From contig JAWZYU010000018.1 of the NCBI GenBank assembly GCA_038380435.1, forward strand, positions 46,983,251 to 47,047,250: a stretch of 64,000 nt of DNA, written 5' to 3'. The position numbers and the translations under genes are program-made. The notes beneath the pieces were generated by a model. That model saw only the letters and a list, made by a program, of their open reading frames with translations. It was not told the DNA's origin and did not search any database. This stretch comes from Ryuthela nishihirai. Lineage: Eukaryota; Arthropoda; Arachnida; Araneae; Heptathelidae. Each line of letters starts with the position of its first letter. Positions within the stretch are counted from its first letter, which is position 1. Below are positions 32,651 to 44,659 of the stretch, piece by piece.

Positions 32651-33829
32651 CTCTCTCCCCTAGATTTGATTTTGAATATTAATGTCCATGAACGTCTCCT
32701 CCTCCATCTTCATATGGGAAGGATGAGGGATTAAAAAGGATCGTCTAACACCATAAATAGCTGTGTACATTAATCATTAAAAAAATTAATCTGTGAACTT
32801 TAAAGCATTGCTTTTGACCCCACCTATTATTATTATTGGTGTAAGAAGTGAATTAAATGTTCAGAAAAAAGAATTCGAAAAAAAAACATTCACGAATAAT
32901 TGTAACGAAATGAATAATCTTGCTATCATCCAATAGCATGCCCAAGTGCTGTAGAATAACTCCCCCCCCCCCCATTGAGGCTTCAATATCATATATTTTC
33001 TAAGGTAGTCCTCGAAATGCAGACTCAAGTACTTCAAATTAAACTGGAACATGTGACTCCTCCCCATCACACTGTGTACCACTTCTGTTATCATTCTAAA
33101 AATTCCGTTTTATAAACGTTGATTGGTCATATACCTTTATTATTAGTGTTTTTATTCAAAGAAACGTCAAATAAGATTTTGCTTGTAGTTTTAGGGAATA
33201 GTTTTATTTTTAAATGCGCATTCAATAGACATTTCCTAACGTTAATTATAGATTTTCTTTTGCTATTGCATGCTTCTTGGTAGAATTGTTGCTCCATCTG
33301 TTGTCGTAATCGGGGAATATTTTGTTTAATCCTCAAATTGCACTATATTTATTAACTTACCTTTTTGTTTCATGTTGAAATGCTCTACAATTTCTACACT
33401 AACTTCTTACGCTTTAATTTGTACAATAATTTAAAACATCTCCTTTTTTATCTGTACCCTCTTCAAAGCTGTATTTTTTCTACATTTATAACTTTTCCTT
33501 GAACAAAATATTAATATTACAACAGATATGTTATTGTTTCAAAATAAGTCATCATTCAAACTGTCCTTTCCAATTTACCAGTTTGTTGCAAAAAGATAAG
33601 TTTTATCTCCGTATCAGGGACTCCCTTAAATTTACTATCTTCCTACGGGCAAGAAATATTTGTGGGGATTGCATTCTTTGATCTGGAAATCTTTGGGGCG
33701 GGAGTTCTTAAGGTAGGTTTTCCTTTTCTCGTCACTCTGCTTTTCTTAATTTTGCATATTTCACTCCAGTCTTTTCTGTTTTTGCTTTATTTTTCGTTGT
33801 ATTGCGTGAATCCCTCTTTCTCCTGCACA
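32651..33829. other. AT-rich spacer, nothing recognised
   Basis: Poly-C tract at about 32960-32973. Only short frames. Confidence 0.35.
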
Positions 33830-34430
33830 AGGGAGAGCCAGTTCCGAGTTGCACATTCGTCAATACAGGAGGCTAAATAACCAGGTCATAAGCACACCAA
33901 ATGCTCAGAGCTTGATAAGCGAAAGGGATTCACTTGAGAGCTGGTAGGAAACAGATGGAAGCTTGCCGTTAAATCTAGCCTGCGTGTTTCTTAACGTTCA
34001 CATAATCGTTAGTATAACGATTGTCCTTCACAAGGACCTGGCTTAAATTCTCATCTGAGGGTTGGTAGATATTAATCAATATTTTAACGATTCTCCTTCA
34101 CACGGAGCTCGATTGGTAGATAATAATCAATATTATAGCGGTTCTCTTTCACATGGAGCCCGGCTTAAATTCTCATCTGAGGGTTGGTAGATGTTAATCA
34201 ATATTTTAACGATTCTCCTTCACACGGAGCTCGATTGGTAGATAATAATCAATATTATAGCGGTTCACTTTCACATGGAGCCCGGCTTAAATTCTCATCT
34301 GAGGGTTGGTAGATATTAATAAATACTATAGCAGTTCTCCTTCATATGGGGCTCGGTTTAAAACCCCATCTGAGGGTGGGTAGATATTTCCAAGTCTATT
34401 GGTGAGTCCTTTCCAGTCAAGAGCAGAGGG
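33830..34430 (-). mobile_element. SINE copy 7 (minus strand) expanded by an internal 122-bp tandem repeat
   Basis: The left end is SINE tail and body (ggaggctaaataaccaggtc, gcgtgtttcttaacgttcac). From about 33995 the body segment cggagcccggcttaaattct + catctgagggttggtag is tandemly repeated, with gcttaaattctcatctgagg at 34041, 34163 and 34285, an exact 122-bp period. Within each unit a half-repeat (cacacggagctcgattggta) lies between. The SINE head is not recognisable afterward. Confidence 0.85.
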
Positions 34431-35439
34431 ATTCTAGTGGGGAATTTCTTAATACAAGAAATGAGTACTCTAACATGGGAACATTAGGTTACAAGCCTCG
34501 CTTTCTAACGACTGCGTCATAACCCGCATATAAATGCATAAGCTGAGCAATATCTAACTGTTTTATGCTCATAAATAATATAGGTTATAAAAAGAAATAC
34601 AGTTATTGTAATAAATTGTAAATAGTGCGTGTTTCCATCATTTTTAGAATTACTTATTTTACCTTTATTGTCGAATGCCGAATGAAGAACTAGCCATGAG
34701 TTCACATACTTCGTTGTATTCAAAAATGTGAATGGAGGTTCAACCATTCTAATAAACAGTAGGTGTAGTGGCTTCAACTGCAAAGATTTACTTGGTGTGA
34801 TTATCAGATTCATTTGAGATAATCGTCTCTCCTGGAAAATTGATCGAAAAATTAATGTATGTTAAATAATATCAGGTGTACCAAAATTAAAGTTTTTTCT
34901 CCTTTAAAGAAATGTAAATTTTTTTATGATTTCTTTTGTTATAGTAAGTAAGTACTTCATTTATGTAGAATAATGTTTTTTTACATATTTAGAAGATATA
35001 AAATGTTTTGGGTATTTTCAATAAAAAATTAGCTTTTAGAAGTCTCGACATAAATATTTTTATCTTGAACAACAAAAATATTATAATAAGTTGAAACAAT
35101 ATTTTTTTGATCATTGTTTCTTTAAAGCTTTGATCTCGGTTAATAAGTTTATTGAATCTTCAAACATTATCCCATCACCCACCACCCCGAAGGAAATATT
35201 TTTCCTCCACCCTGGAAAAATATCTGCCTGCGTCTATGACAAAATCTAATATTTTCTGAAGGGGCAGCAGTGTGAAGAGTCTATCTTACCCTGCATATAT
35301 TTGATAAATAGTACGAGTACCTGTTTTTTTTAGTTAAATATCTCACTTTAATTTGTAAATAATAAGTATATTGTCCGAATTTTAAGCATATTTCTTACAA
35401 TAATTATGTTTACTGATTATAAGCAATATCAAGAAAAAA
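34431..35439. other. AT-rich spacer, nothing recognised
   Basis: A C-rich patch (catcacccaccaccccg near 35175) and a G-run near 35441. A 98-codon minus frame at 34517-34813 has no recognisable motif. Confidence 0.35.
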
Positions 35440-35685
35440 AAGGGGGGGAGAAGCGTTTCCGCCCGCTGCCGGCCGTCGGATGGGATGCTAAGCTGTGTTC
35501 AGTGTGAGGGAGAGCCAGACACTTGTGCATGTTAAAGAACAAATTGAATAGGTTTGATGGGACTTCCATCTGCTTCCTAACAGCTATTCAGTTGTTCGTC
35601 ATCCCCTACTCTTGTGACCTGGCTATTTAACTCATTACGGGCACAAAGGTCCCGCTCAAAAGGAAAATAACACACCTCGAAAGTA
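35440..35685 (+). mobile_element. SINE copy 8, 5'-truncated
   Basis: Begins mid-body with ccgtcggatgggatgctaag, continues with tgtgcatgttaaagaaca and atctgcttcctaacagct, and ends ggtcccgctcaaaaggaaaa. The tRNA-like head is missing. Confidence 0.8.
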
Positions 35686-36903
35686 ACCTAAAAAAGTCAC
35701 TACTCTCTTTTACCCTTCGAGATGCCACGTAATGTAATTTATAAAAGATCTTTTATTTTTTTCATATTACCCTTCCCTCTCTCTCAATTTCAAGCTTGTT
35801 TAACCTATTTAATTTGTGTGAGGGATATATACATCATGAAAAACGACCGTAGTGAGTATATCCTCATTACATGTGCTGAAACATGTCTCCACCGGAATTT
35901 AAAACTGAGCAGTGGCGGCGTCAAGCGAATGCTTCTGTTCAATTCGACAGCAAAATTAGATTTGTCAGCGTATGTCCTTTTCTTAATTTGTCACCTGAAA
36001 TGGGAACTTTTCTGAGACCAGTGACATTGAGTGAATTTTTGTCAAACAGGGTCAAAATAAATGAACGTTTCAGCAATTATGTTAGCATAATGTACTTTTT
36101 GTCGTCTGCTCCTTGAATTAGGAAGAAGTAAGAAATTAGTGAGGTAAAAGCAACAAATGGTAAAAAAAAGTCAGCAGAAAGAGAAACTCTACATTAAGGC
36201 AAGAAGATCAAAGTGGCCTGCAGCAAATCCACTGAATAAGTCAGAAGGTAGCCGAAAGCCTGGGGCAGAAGAAGTGAAATTAGATTATTGAGAGAGTCAC
36301 TCAACACAAGTGCAGTCCAACGAAAAAGAAACTAGAATCAAGAAGAGTAGTCTTAGAAATGTTCATTTAAAAGAAATATGTTGTTTAATACAATTGTCAA
36401 TTTCAAATCATTCAGTGTTTAATTGGTGAAATTAAAATATAATTATCTTGGTCCACACTGTTATTTTTAGCTCCTTTTCGCAATAAACGCCTCCTGAGTA
36501 AATCATTACAATGTTTAAAAATTATTACTGCTACCCTGTAAAAAGAAGCAAAATAGCCTATGAAGATGAAAACAAACAATCATAACTTAATAACACATAT
36601 TCTCCCTTTACAATAATAATAAATATTGGAAAGAATAGACATAACAAGCTCTCAACTTTAAGTTACTTATGTAAAGTTCAGTTTCCAATGAATAAAATAT
36701 GTTGTTTTGTGCCATGATTTAAATTTTACGTTTAATTTTATTAAGCAGTAAAATAATTTAGTGATTAGTTATTTAGTGAGATCGTTTCGTACTGAATCTT
36801 TGTGCCAAGTACTAAGCAACCAGTGAAGCTAGGAAACGTAAGATCTACGGAAGAGTCAATGATCAAGTTTATTCCTTGCATCATAATATTAAGTAGCTTA
36901 TTG
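35686..36903. other. AT-rich spacer, nothing recognised
   Basis: Two overlapping frames of 97 and 77 codons at 35722-36116 have no recognisable domain. Confidence 0.35.
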
Positions 36904-37307
36904 TATTATGTAACGAGTTGGGTTGTTTTACCTCTGAGCGGCACTTTTTTGCACACCATGGGCAAAATGGCCAGGTCACATGGACCCCCAAGGTTCAGAG
37001 AAGGTTGGAACCCACTGGAACAGCTGCTGGGAGACAGATGGTAGGCTTCCGTCAAGGCCATCCAGCGTGTTCTTTAACGTGCACAGGGTATGGCTCTCCC
37101 GCACACGGGGCCACGGCTTAACTTCCCATCCGACGGACGGCGGCGTTTCCAAGCCCATCGGTGTCCCCTACTGACCGTGGGTAGGGCAAGAAATTTTGCG
37201 GAGATAAATCTCAACGCTGACCCAGCTGGGACTCGAACCTAGGAACTACAGATTACGAGCCTGGCGCGCTACCGACTGAGCCACCTCCGCCCCGTGTTAT
37301 GTAATGA
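36904..37307 (-). mobile_element. SINE copy 9 (minus strand), near full length
   Basis: The element spans about 36917-37294. Tail ttgttttacctctgagcggc is on the left; the body has gttctttaacgtgcacaggg. The head at right has the reversed B box ggactcgaacc (37229-37239) and taccgactgagccacc. Flanks tattatgtaacga and gttatgtaatga form a slightly mutated target duplication. Confidence 0.9.
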
Positions 37308-37724
37308 TACACTACATTAGCGTCGCTATTATTATCGTCGAGGGATAAGGTTTCACAAACATTTAAAGTCATAATAATAATAGATGACGTAGCTGCTGAT
37401 AGTTTAATAGTTAGGTTTAGAACGACTGTCATGCAACTGAGATGTCCCTCTAATTTGTTTTATTATCTCATTAATTGTTCTTCTAAATATTTCTGCTACA
37501 TGTGCATTTTCAGCAGTGTTTTAAATGGAAATGTTGCTTATTAGCATAGGCGAAACTACAGGGGTACCTGAACATTCCCTAATGTTTAATTAAATAAATA
37601 AATTTCGTTATTGACCTTATGGTCATGTGCAACTTTTTTCCACAAAAAGGATTTCTTGAATTGCATGCCAATAGGTAATCTGTGGGTTTACTATTGATAA
37701 AACCAAGTAGTTGGATTTTGGAGT
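37308..37724. other. Spacer containing a segment duplicated at 39052-39185
   Basis: Bases 37440-37575 (ttctgctacatgtgcatttt, cagcagtgttttaaatgg, ttgcttattagcatagg) recur in the same orientation at 39052-39185. Not otherwise recognised. Confidence 0.5.
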
Positions 37725-38455
37725 TGTTTAGTCTCAGGGCGGAACTTTTGCACTCACTGGGTAAAATGGCCAGGACCCCAAGACACAGAGAAGGTTAGGG
37801 AAAGAGATCAAATGAATAACTGCTAAACTTTCCCAGGTCAAGGACGTCTATAGACGTTTTTTGTACAACACATGAAACTTCGATTTAAAAAAAAGATACC
37901 CTTTGAAAATTTTCTTACATATATATTTTTAAAATACGTAATTCAAGCTTTAAAAATATTTTATTTTTCCATTTGATGCATATTTTATTAAACTACAATA
38001 TAAATAACACTGGTTTACAAGATTTTTATAACATTAACAATTGTGCTGCCTTTAACTATTTTTCGGGTGCTGATATCAAACCTTGGCATACAATATGCCA
38101 TAATTCCTTTCATTAATTATTTATCAAAAAATATCTAAAGTTATCATTTTTGCCTGATCAGAGTGAAAAATAGCTGGACCTGGGAAGGGTTAAGAAACAG
38201 ATGGTAATCTACCATCAAAGCCATCCGGAGTGTTCTTTAACGTGCACACAGTACAGCTCTCCTTCACATGGTCTACGGCTTAACGTCCCATCTGACGGAC
38301 GGCGACCCTTTGAAGATTATCGGTGTCACCTTTCTCATGGAGAGCAGGGTAGGGGTTGGCACAGATAAATCTCAACTGAGGCACAGTTAGGACTCGAACC
38401 TGGGAACTTCAAATTATGACTGCTGTTCTACCGACTGAAACATGCCCGCCTCCAA
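37725..38455 (-). mobile_element. SINE copy 10 (minus strand), split by a piggyBac-type MITE
   Basis: The tail-side part is 37725-37823 (gggcggaacttttgcactc, gtaaaatggccagg). The head-side part is 38194-38455 (gaaacagatggtaatctacc, gttctttaacgtgcacac, reversed B box aggactcgaacc, accgactgaaaca). Removing 37827-38193 rejoins ctgcttaagaaacagatgg, matching the uninterrupted copies (gctgttgggaaacagatgg type). Confidence 0.9.
37823..38193. mobile_element. piggyBac-type MITE inside SINE copy 10
   Basis: Left end ctaa then actttcccaggtcaaggacg followed by tctatagacgtt. The right end read inward is ttaa then cccttcccaggtccagc. The TTAA duplication is intact on the right (38190-38193) and one base altered on the left. 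About 370 bp, AT-rich, non-coding. Confidence 0.85.
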
Positions 38456-38941
38456 AAACATGTGGTGAAATGGAACCAGATAAAAAAATATGACTTCCAT
38501 ATTTTCGTCTCCATTTGCAAGAAGAAATGGTTTTTGGTATAATAATAATATCCAACAGTTCATATTACAGATATTTTTGTTACCGTCTTCTCAAATTTCT
38601 GTGGGCGGATGAATGCTGAAAGTTACTAAATGACCTATTCTGATTAACTTTTTTTGTTATACAAATAGTCAATCACAGTGTTTCATTAGAAAGAATGGTT
38701 TATCAACTCAAATATATTAGCAAATTCTTTATTGCCAGTAAACACTGAGCAGGTAAACTGCACTGTAATATAACTAGCAAAGCAAAAATATAAATTCCCC
38801 TCAGTTAGCTACTTTTGGGGATAGAAGTGTACAACTAAACACCCCAGATGCGTGTAATGTTAAAAAAGTCAACTACTTTGAAACCAATTAAACTTTCCCT
38901 TTCTTGCGTGGCAAGGACTAATAGATCTTATATAACGAATT
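38456..38941. other. AT-rich spacer, nothing recognised
   Basis: No supported feature. Confidence 0.35.
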
Positions 38942-39050
38942 TGTTGGGTGTTTTGTCTTAACCTCTGAAGGGAACTTTTTTTTTGCAAGCAGTGGACTAA
39001 ATGGCCAGGTCACAAGGATCCCCATTGTCTCATAGAAAGTTGGGTATGAA
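38942..39050 (-). mobile_element. SINE copy 11 fragment (minus strand tail end)
   Basis: Only the 3' part: ttgggtgttttgtcttaacc, agtggactaaatggccaggt, aaggatccccattg. It is followed at once by the 135-bp duplicated segment. Confidence 0.75.
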
Positions 39051-39051
39051 G

Positions 39052-39185
39052 ATTGTCGTGTGTCTTTAATTTGCTTTATTATCTTATTTATTGTTCTTGT
39101 ATATATATCTGCTATATGTGCATTTCCAGCAGTGTTTTAAATGGGAATATTGCTTATTAGCGTAGGCGAATGACAGGTACCATGT
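39052..39185 (+). repeat. Direct repeat of 37440-37575
   Basis: Shares ctgctatatgtgcatttcc, cagcagtgttttaaatggg and ttgcttattagcgtaggcg with the upstream copy 1.6 kb away. Confidence 0.7.
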
Positions 39186-39347
39186 ATTTAGATCAGACAA
39201 GAATACCGAACTAACTATCCTCAGTCGTGGGGGGAGGGGATTGATTACGATAAAGAAAAATATTGTTTGCATTAACTGGCAACAGAAATGGTGAAAATAT
39301 TCTCCTTAAAGGTTTTCTTCTTAATAATAAGAAATTGCATATTGAAG

Positions 39348-39685
39348 TACAGTGGACCTTCGTTATAGCGCTGCTCGCTATACCGCGCACTCGGTTATAG
39401 CGCGGGCGATGTTCGCGATAAGTTCAAACATGTTTATACAGGTCCGTGCAGCGTTAGTGAGTATCGCATTTTATTGTTACTGCGTATTGAGTAATTGTGT
39501 ATGTATTGATTTCCTGCATGTATTTTGAATAGTGTTTAATTATTGTATGCATGATGAGTAAAAGAAAAGCTTACAGTGTGAAATTTATTGTGTCGCCACC
39601 GCGCCGCTCGGTATAACGCGGTTCACCTTATAACGCGGGTGTTGTTTCCCGCCCGACATACGCGTTATATCGGGGGTCCACTGTA
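39348..39685. mobile_element. pogo/Tigger-type MITE
   Basis: The 334-bp element starts cagtggaccttcgttatagc and ends tatatcgggggtccactg, flanked by TA at 39348 and 39684. Subterminal ctataccgcgcactcggtta / ccgctcggtataacgcgg repeats are GC-rich against an AT-rich interior. There is no transposase. Confidence 0.9.
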
Positions 39686-39719
39686 GTTTATTTCCGCCCT
39701 CTTACCAATGTTTGTAATT

Positions 39720-41160
39720 TTTAGGAATTTAAGTTTCGAATTGCTTTCGGAATACATGACCATGGAATATTAATTTTTGGAGATTTTAATTTTCCATCTC
39801 TCGACTGAAACCTTTTGGGTTACCTAAACAGAACAAATTCTCTAGTTGAACCTGGTTGATTAAATTTGATGTCTTACAATAACTTATTACATTGTCATTG
39901 CTTACCAAACACTAACAACAATATTCTGGATCTTGTTTTATCCTCATTCGGAATTTATAGAGTTAATGTTAATCACGTTTCCAATGTTCTTTTGTCTGAA
40001 GATGGTTATCATTCCGCTCTAGATTTTTTTTGTTCCTATAAAGAATTTCATTATTAAGCTTAGCAATAAAAATATTACTAAATATAATTATAGAAATGCT
40101 GATTGCTTATTATTGTATGATCTCACTAGTAGATTGGATTGAAATGCCCTTAATTTATTTGACGATATTGATAAAATTGATAAGATTGGATTGAAATGCT
40201 CTTAATTTATTTGACGATATTGATAAAATTGATAAGATTGGATTGAAATGCTCTTAATGTATTTGACGATATTGATAAAACTGTCTCTTTTTTTACAGTA
40301 CACTATTGGCAGTTATTAACTCCTATGATCCTTAAAGTAGGGTTAAAGGGAAATTCCCGTGTTGGTACGCTTTTTGCCTTTATTAACCCTAAATTAATAA
40401 AGTAGATTTATTAAAGGTATTCAAATATTATCAAAGAGATTATCAAAGATATTAAATTGAAAAAATATATTTCATAGTAATATAGCAAATACATCAAGAG
40501 CTCAGATTTTGATAATTTTAAAACGTATAGACGATTAATAAAGCAGAAAATAAAATTAACTTATAATAATTATATTTTTACGGTTGAAAATGAGTTAAGA
40601 TCTGACCCTAAGAAATTCTGGATTTTTTGAAATGGAAATATCAGAGGAGAGTCAGTATTTAATGCTATGAGATATCCAGGCAATGAATTGCTTGATTTTA
40701 AAACCATTAGTGATACTTTTGCCGATTATTTTAAATAGGTTTATGTTTCAAGCACTTCCTACAAAAAGTGATAATTTTTATTCCATAGATAAAGAAATTA
40801 AAGTTCTCGATCTTCCATTACAAAAATAACTGTCGATGGCATCAGAAAGGCTGTTAAACATTTAAAGGGGTCAAAGTCAATTGTCCTCGATGAGATTCCT
40901 TCTCTCATTATTAAGGGATGTGCTCATAGTTTTGTGTAACCACTCTTAATGTTATTTAATCTCTCAGAACCAATACGTTTTCCAGTACTTGGAAAGAATA
41001 AAAAATTATATCCATAATTAAAAAAGGAAACAAATATGATATCGAAAATTATCGTCCTATTGCTATTCTATACCCATTTTCTAAGATCTTTGAATCCATA
41101 ATACATACAAAAATTTTCAAAAGAACTAAAAACTAGTTTTTTTCCAAACCAACATGGATA
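39720..41160 (+). pseudogene. Heavily decayed LINE (endonuclease and reverse transcriptase remnants)
   Basis: Conceptual plus-strand peptides in LINE order. LIFGDFNFPSLD, then TNNNILDLVLSSFGIYRV and LLSEDGYHSALDFF (39760-40030) are the end of the endonuclease domain, with G-D-F-N and S-D-H-x-A-L equivalents. LRSDPKKFW (about 40590) is the linker. VDGIRKAVKHLKGSKSI with DEIPSLIIKGC (about 40830-40925) is RT motif 1. KKGNKYDIENYRPIAIL and FSKIFESIIHTKIF (about 41020-41120) are RT motif 2a, followed by FFPNQHG. Many stops and frameshifts. The wording points to a Jockey/CR1-type clade different from the LINE at 42.6 kb. Confidence 0.8.
40132..40287. repeat. 52-bp tandem triplication inside the decayed LINE
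   Basis: gattggattgaaatgc starts at 40132, 40184 and 40236. The three copies differ by only a few bases, so this is younger than the LINE it sits in. Confidence 0.9.
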
Positions 41161-42271
41161 ATGATTCTATAGATATTAAATTAATATTTTTGAATATCGA
41201 GATTAAGAGAGATATATAAATAAATGAGATGTTCAATTTATCTCAAATGGCATTTTTTCCCTCTAAAAACTGATTTTTAGAGCTAGGGAGCTTTGATGTG
41301 TCATTCAGCTCACATAATAGGAAAGTGCCCTATGCTGTTGGTAATATAGTGTATGTTGAATAAAAATATTTAAAGTTATACCCAAAAAGGATTTCATATG
41401 CACAATCATAATCACCGTTGGCTTGAATTATTTCTTGTTCTAAACTTACTTTCCAGATGGCGCCACTTGCCGATACATAAAATAAGGTTCTTGTGCGAGA
41501 AAGCATGTTATTTATGAAAATCAAATCTTCAGAATAAAATATTTAAATGCAACCATTTTAATTACGATAAATAAAATTCTTATAGAAGGGTATTTATTGC
41601 CCTCCAAATCAGAAACGTACACAGGATTTATTTTCATAGGTGGAAGGTCCGAGATTTAATTTAATTTCGGGGACTGTTCCAGAATTGATTTTTTTTTCGG
41701 GGGGGAGGGGAGTGTTTGTCCAAAAGATATGAGAATAAGACTTGATTAGGGTTTCCCATTTACTAAAAGTGTTTGTCCAAAAGATCTAAGAATAAGACTT
41801 GATTAGGGTTTCCCATTTACTAAAATATTCCACAATGCAGGGAAATACGGGAGTGTAATTTTTGCAAATCACAGAATGAAAAATTTTAATTTGTGAATGA
41901 AAGTGAAAAGTTTGTAATATTTTTTTGCTCAAAAGATCATAAAATAAAAAACTATTTTAAATATATTTTAAAAATTTATTATATGGAATGGAATTAACAG
42001 ATAATATATTTTCTTGCCAAAACGAAATGTTCCTTGATCATAATTATTCAAAGCTTTTTCTGTAATTCTAACCACATGATCGACTAGGGCACTTCCAATA
42101 TATGAGATTTGGATTTTAACTTTTAAGGCTTGAATGTCCACAATCTTTCTAATGATTTCTCAGTTTCCTTATAATCTTTTATAGAGCTATTTAATCATGC
42201 AAATTCCGATCAGACATGTTTGGCAAGTTACAGAAAGGATAGCTTATATTTCATCTGTAATACTCTCTACA
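41161..42271. other. AT-rich spacer with a 57-bp tandem duplication
   Basis: agtgtttgtccaaaagat starts at 41711 and 41768; the two 57-bp copies are almost identical. Nothing else is recognised; a G-rich patch (cggggggg) precedes the duplication. Confidence 0.6.
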
Positions 42272-42274
42272 TAC

Positions 42275-42503
42275 AGGGTGATTCAAAAAGAATTGAACAG
42301 TTTCAAACATTTATTACTCAGTAACTAGTTATATATGTAGGTATATATATATATAAAAGAACATGTATATTATTATAAAAATGTAAGATTATAGAAATGG
42401 CTATGATAGTTCCTTTACAAATTGGTTTTGACTACATGTTCATATACAACCTAGTTATTGAGTATTTTTGAAAGTGTTCAATTCTTTTTTAATCTTTTTT
42501 AAT
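42275..42503. mobile_element. mariner-type palindromic MITE
   Basis: The left end cagggtgattcaaaaagaat with tgaacagtttcaaa is mirrored by ttttgaaagtgttcaattct and ttttttaatc. Further in, actcagtaactagttata faces caacctagttattgagta. About 230 bp with no coding sequence. The exact right boundary is uncertain. Confidence 0.7.
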
Positions 42504-43144
42504 CAAAAAATAATTTCAATTAAATTTTAAATACATTTAGGCGGGAAATGTGTGCACAAAGATTTGTTCCTATTGTAAAACATACATTTTATAGTTAGTA
42601 TGTAAATGGTAGCTAGGTAGTCACTGGAAGGAGAGCTATGCACCAATCCCCTGTGATGATGCATAGAACCGGCCAGGCCTAGCATCTAATGTCCGACCCG
42701 CCTTCTCGTGGTGCGGACCGTTAGTACCTTTCAAAAGAGATACTCTCTTGTGGAAGTGAACGGAAGGGGAGGGCTGCCAGATTAGTGTGGCCTACTGATC
42801 TGGACAACTATGGCTACTTTTCTTTTTTTTTTCTACCCTGCTGAGGAGTGGTCAACCACACAGGGTCCTGGTGCTGACCATATAAACCCACTGGACTGGA
42901 CAGATATATGGCTCTGAGCTTGATTATGGATCCTGATTTTGCTGCACTGGTGGGCTTCTGTAGAGGGAAAATCTTCCGCTGTGTTTTCTGTTTGTTTGTG
43001 GGTTGACAGCCCCAAGTGAATAGATTCACAGGATATGTTTATCAGCTGGTGGATAATCCTGAGCAGAAGTCATCGCAGGCACCTGAACTCTTTGCTTCTA
43101 TTGGCATCGTCAAATTCTACATTGGAGGAAGTCTTCCAGTGTAG

Positions 43145-44659
43145 ATGGATTCAGCCTTTAGTGGTGGGGGAACGGGTCTTTGCCCCATGTCTGCGATTAG
43201 GAGGCTGTTTGATATTGTCGGCATTCCCTCTCTCAATAAACATAGCTTCTTTAAACATCCCACTAACCATTTTCTCTCCATAGGTAGTTGGAATGTGAGG
43301 ACTCTGCACAGAGCTTTTTCTCTTGATGTTCTCACACAAGAATTCCACCGTTATAATTTAGATATTCTCGGCTTGCAAGAGACCAGATGGACAGATAAAG
43401 GTCATATTCTTAAAAATAATCTTAAATTTCTCTTTTCAGGGAGGGACGACAATAAGCATCACCAAGGCGTGGGTCTGCTTCTCAGCAGACACGCTAGTGA
43501 TGCTCTTCTAGGATACGAGTGCATTAATGAAAGGTTTCTTAGAGCAAAATTTCAGACAAGCGTTAAAGACTTGAATGTTATCTGCTGTTATGCCCCCACT
43601 GAGGATGCCGATGAGGATGAGAAGGATAGGTTTTATGAACAACTTCAGGATATTTTGAATTCTGTCAAGAAAGGAGATATTACCCTTGTTCTTGGTGACT
43701 TCAATGCCAAAGTTGTTACTGACTCTAACCTTTGGGGAGGAGTAATAGGCCCTTTTGGTATTGGTAGCTGCAATGGCAATGGGCAACGTCTCCTACAGGT
43801 AAGTAAACTCAATGGTTTCAGAATAACTAACACATATTACAAACACCGCGACATACATAAGTACACATGGGTTTCACCTGATGGGCTGCATAAGAATATG
43901 ATTGATTACATATTAATTAACAGCAAATGGGCTAGTTCTGTTAGGAATACCAGGGCATATAGGGGAGCTGAAATTGGATCTGACCATTACCTTGTTAAAA
44001 GTGTGTTGCAACTTAAACTTAAAAAGTGTTGTGCTAGGGTTAAAAAATTTACTTTTAATACTGAAGCTCTAAAAGATCCAGTTATAGCAAAAGCTTACCA
44101 TGATAGGTTACTTAGTCATTATGACAGTCATGGTGTGCTTACTACTGAAGTTGAGGAAGAATGGGATCATTTTAAACAGGCTTTTTTGGACACTAACAGT
44201 ACTCTTTTAGGAAAAAAGGAGCAGAAGAGACAGAATTATCTGAGTGATAAGGCACTTGAGCTTATTTTGGAAAGAAAGAACTGCAGGAATGTCTTTAATC
44301 AATACCCTACTAGTCCTAATAGAAAGCATTACAGAGAACTTAATAAACGTGTAAAAGATCAGTTAGCTGCTGATAAGAATCTTTGGCTTGATAGTTTGGC
44401 TGACAAAGCCGAGGAAGCAGTTAGACAGCACAACAGCAGAGAGCTGTACCAGATAGTTAATGTTTTGTGTGGTAGAAAACGGACAGGTATACAAGGTTTG
44501 GAGGATAAACAAGGTAAGGTTATAGAAGGGGAGGATTCTGTCATGGCTAGGTGGGCTGAGCATTTCAGTGATGTTCTAAACAATGTAGTTAGTTCTACTC
44601 CCATTGTTTGCAATGGTGATAGATGCATTGATGGCTTTAATGTTGGCCCTATAACATAA
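43145..44659 (+). pseudogene. LINE ORF2, 5' part: APE-type endonuclease domain (ends at a premature TAA)
   Basis: A 504-codon frame starting at the ATG directly after an in-frame TAG. Residues about 45-300 form an exonuclease-endonuclease-phosphatase fold that nicks genomic DNA for target-primed reverse transcription. Visible catalytic landmarks are SWNVRTL (Asn), LQETRW (Glu), CCYAPTED (Tyr), LGDFNAKV (Asp/Asn), NMIDYILIN and GSDHYLVK (Asp-His pair). All are intact. The linker (about 300-500) leads to the polymerase. The TAA at 44657-44659 is followed in the same frame by SEVTLAVSKLKLHKSS, the start of the RT domain. A single point mutation therefore separates the two halves. Confidence 0.93.

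Noticed and set aside
43508..44628. Minus-strand frames inside the LINE
   Set aside because: Shadows of the well-supported plus-strand endonuclease and RT coding sequence.
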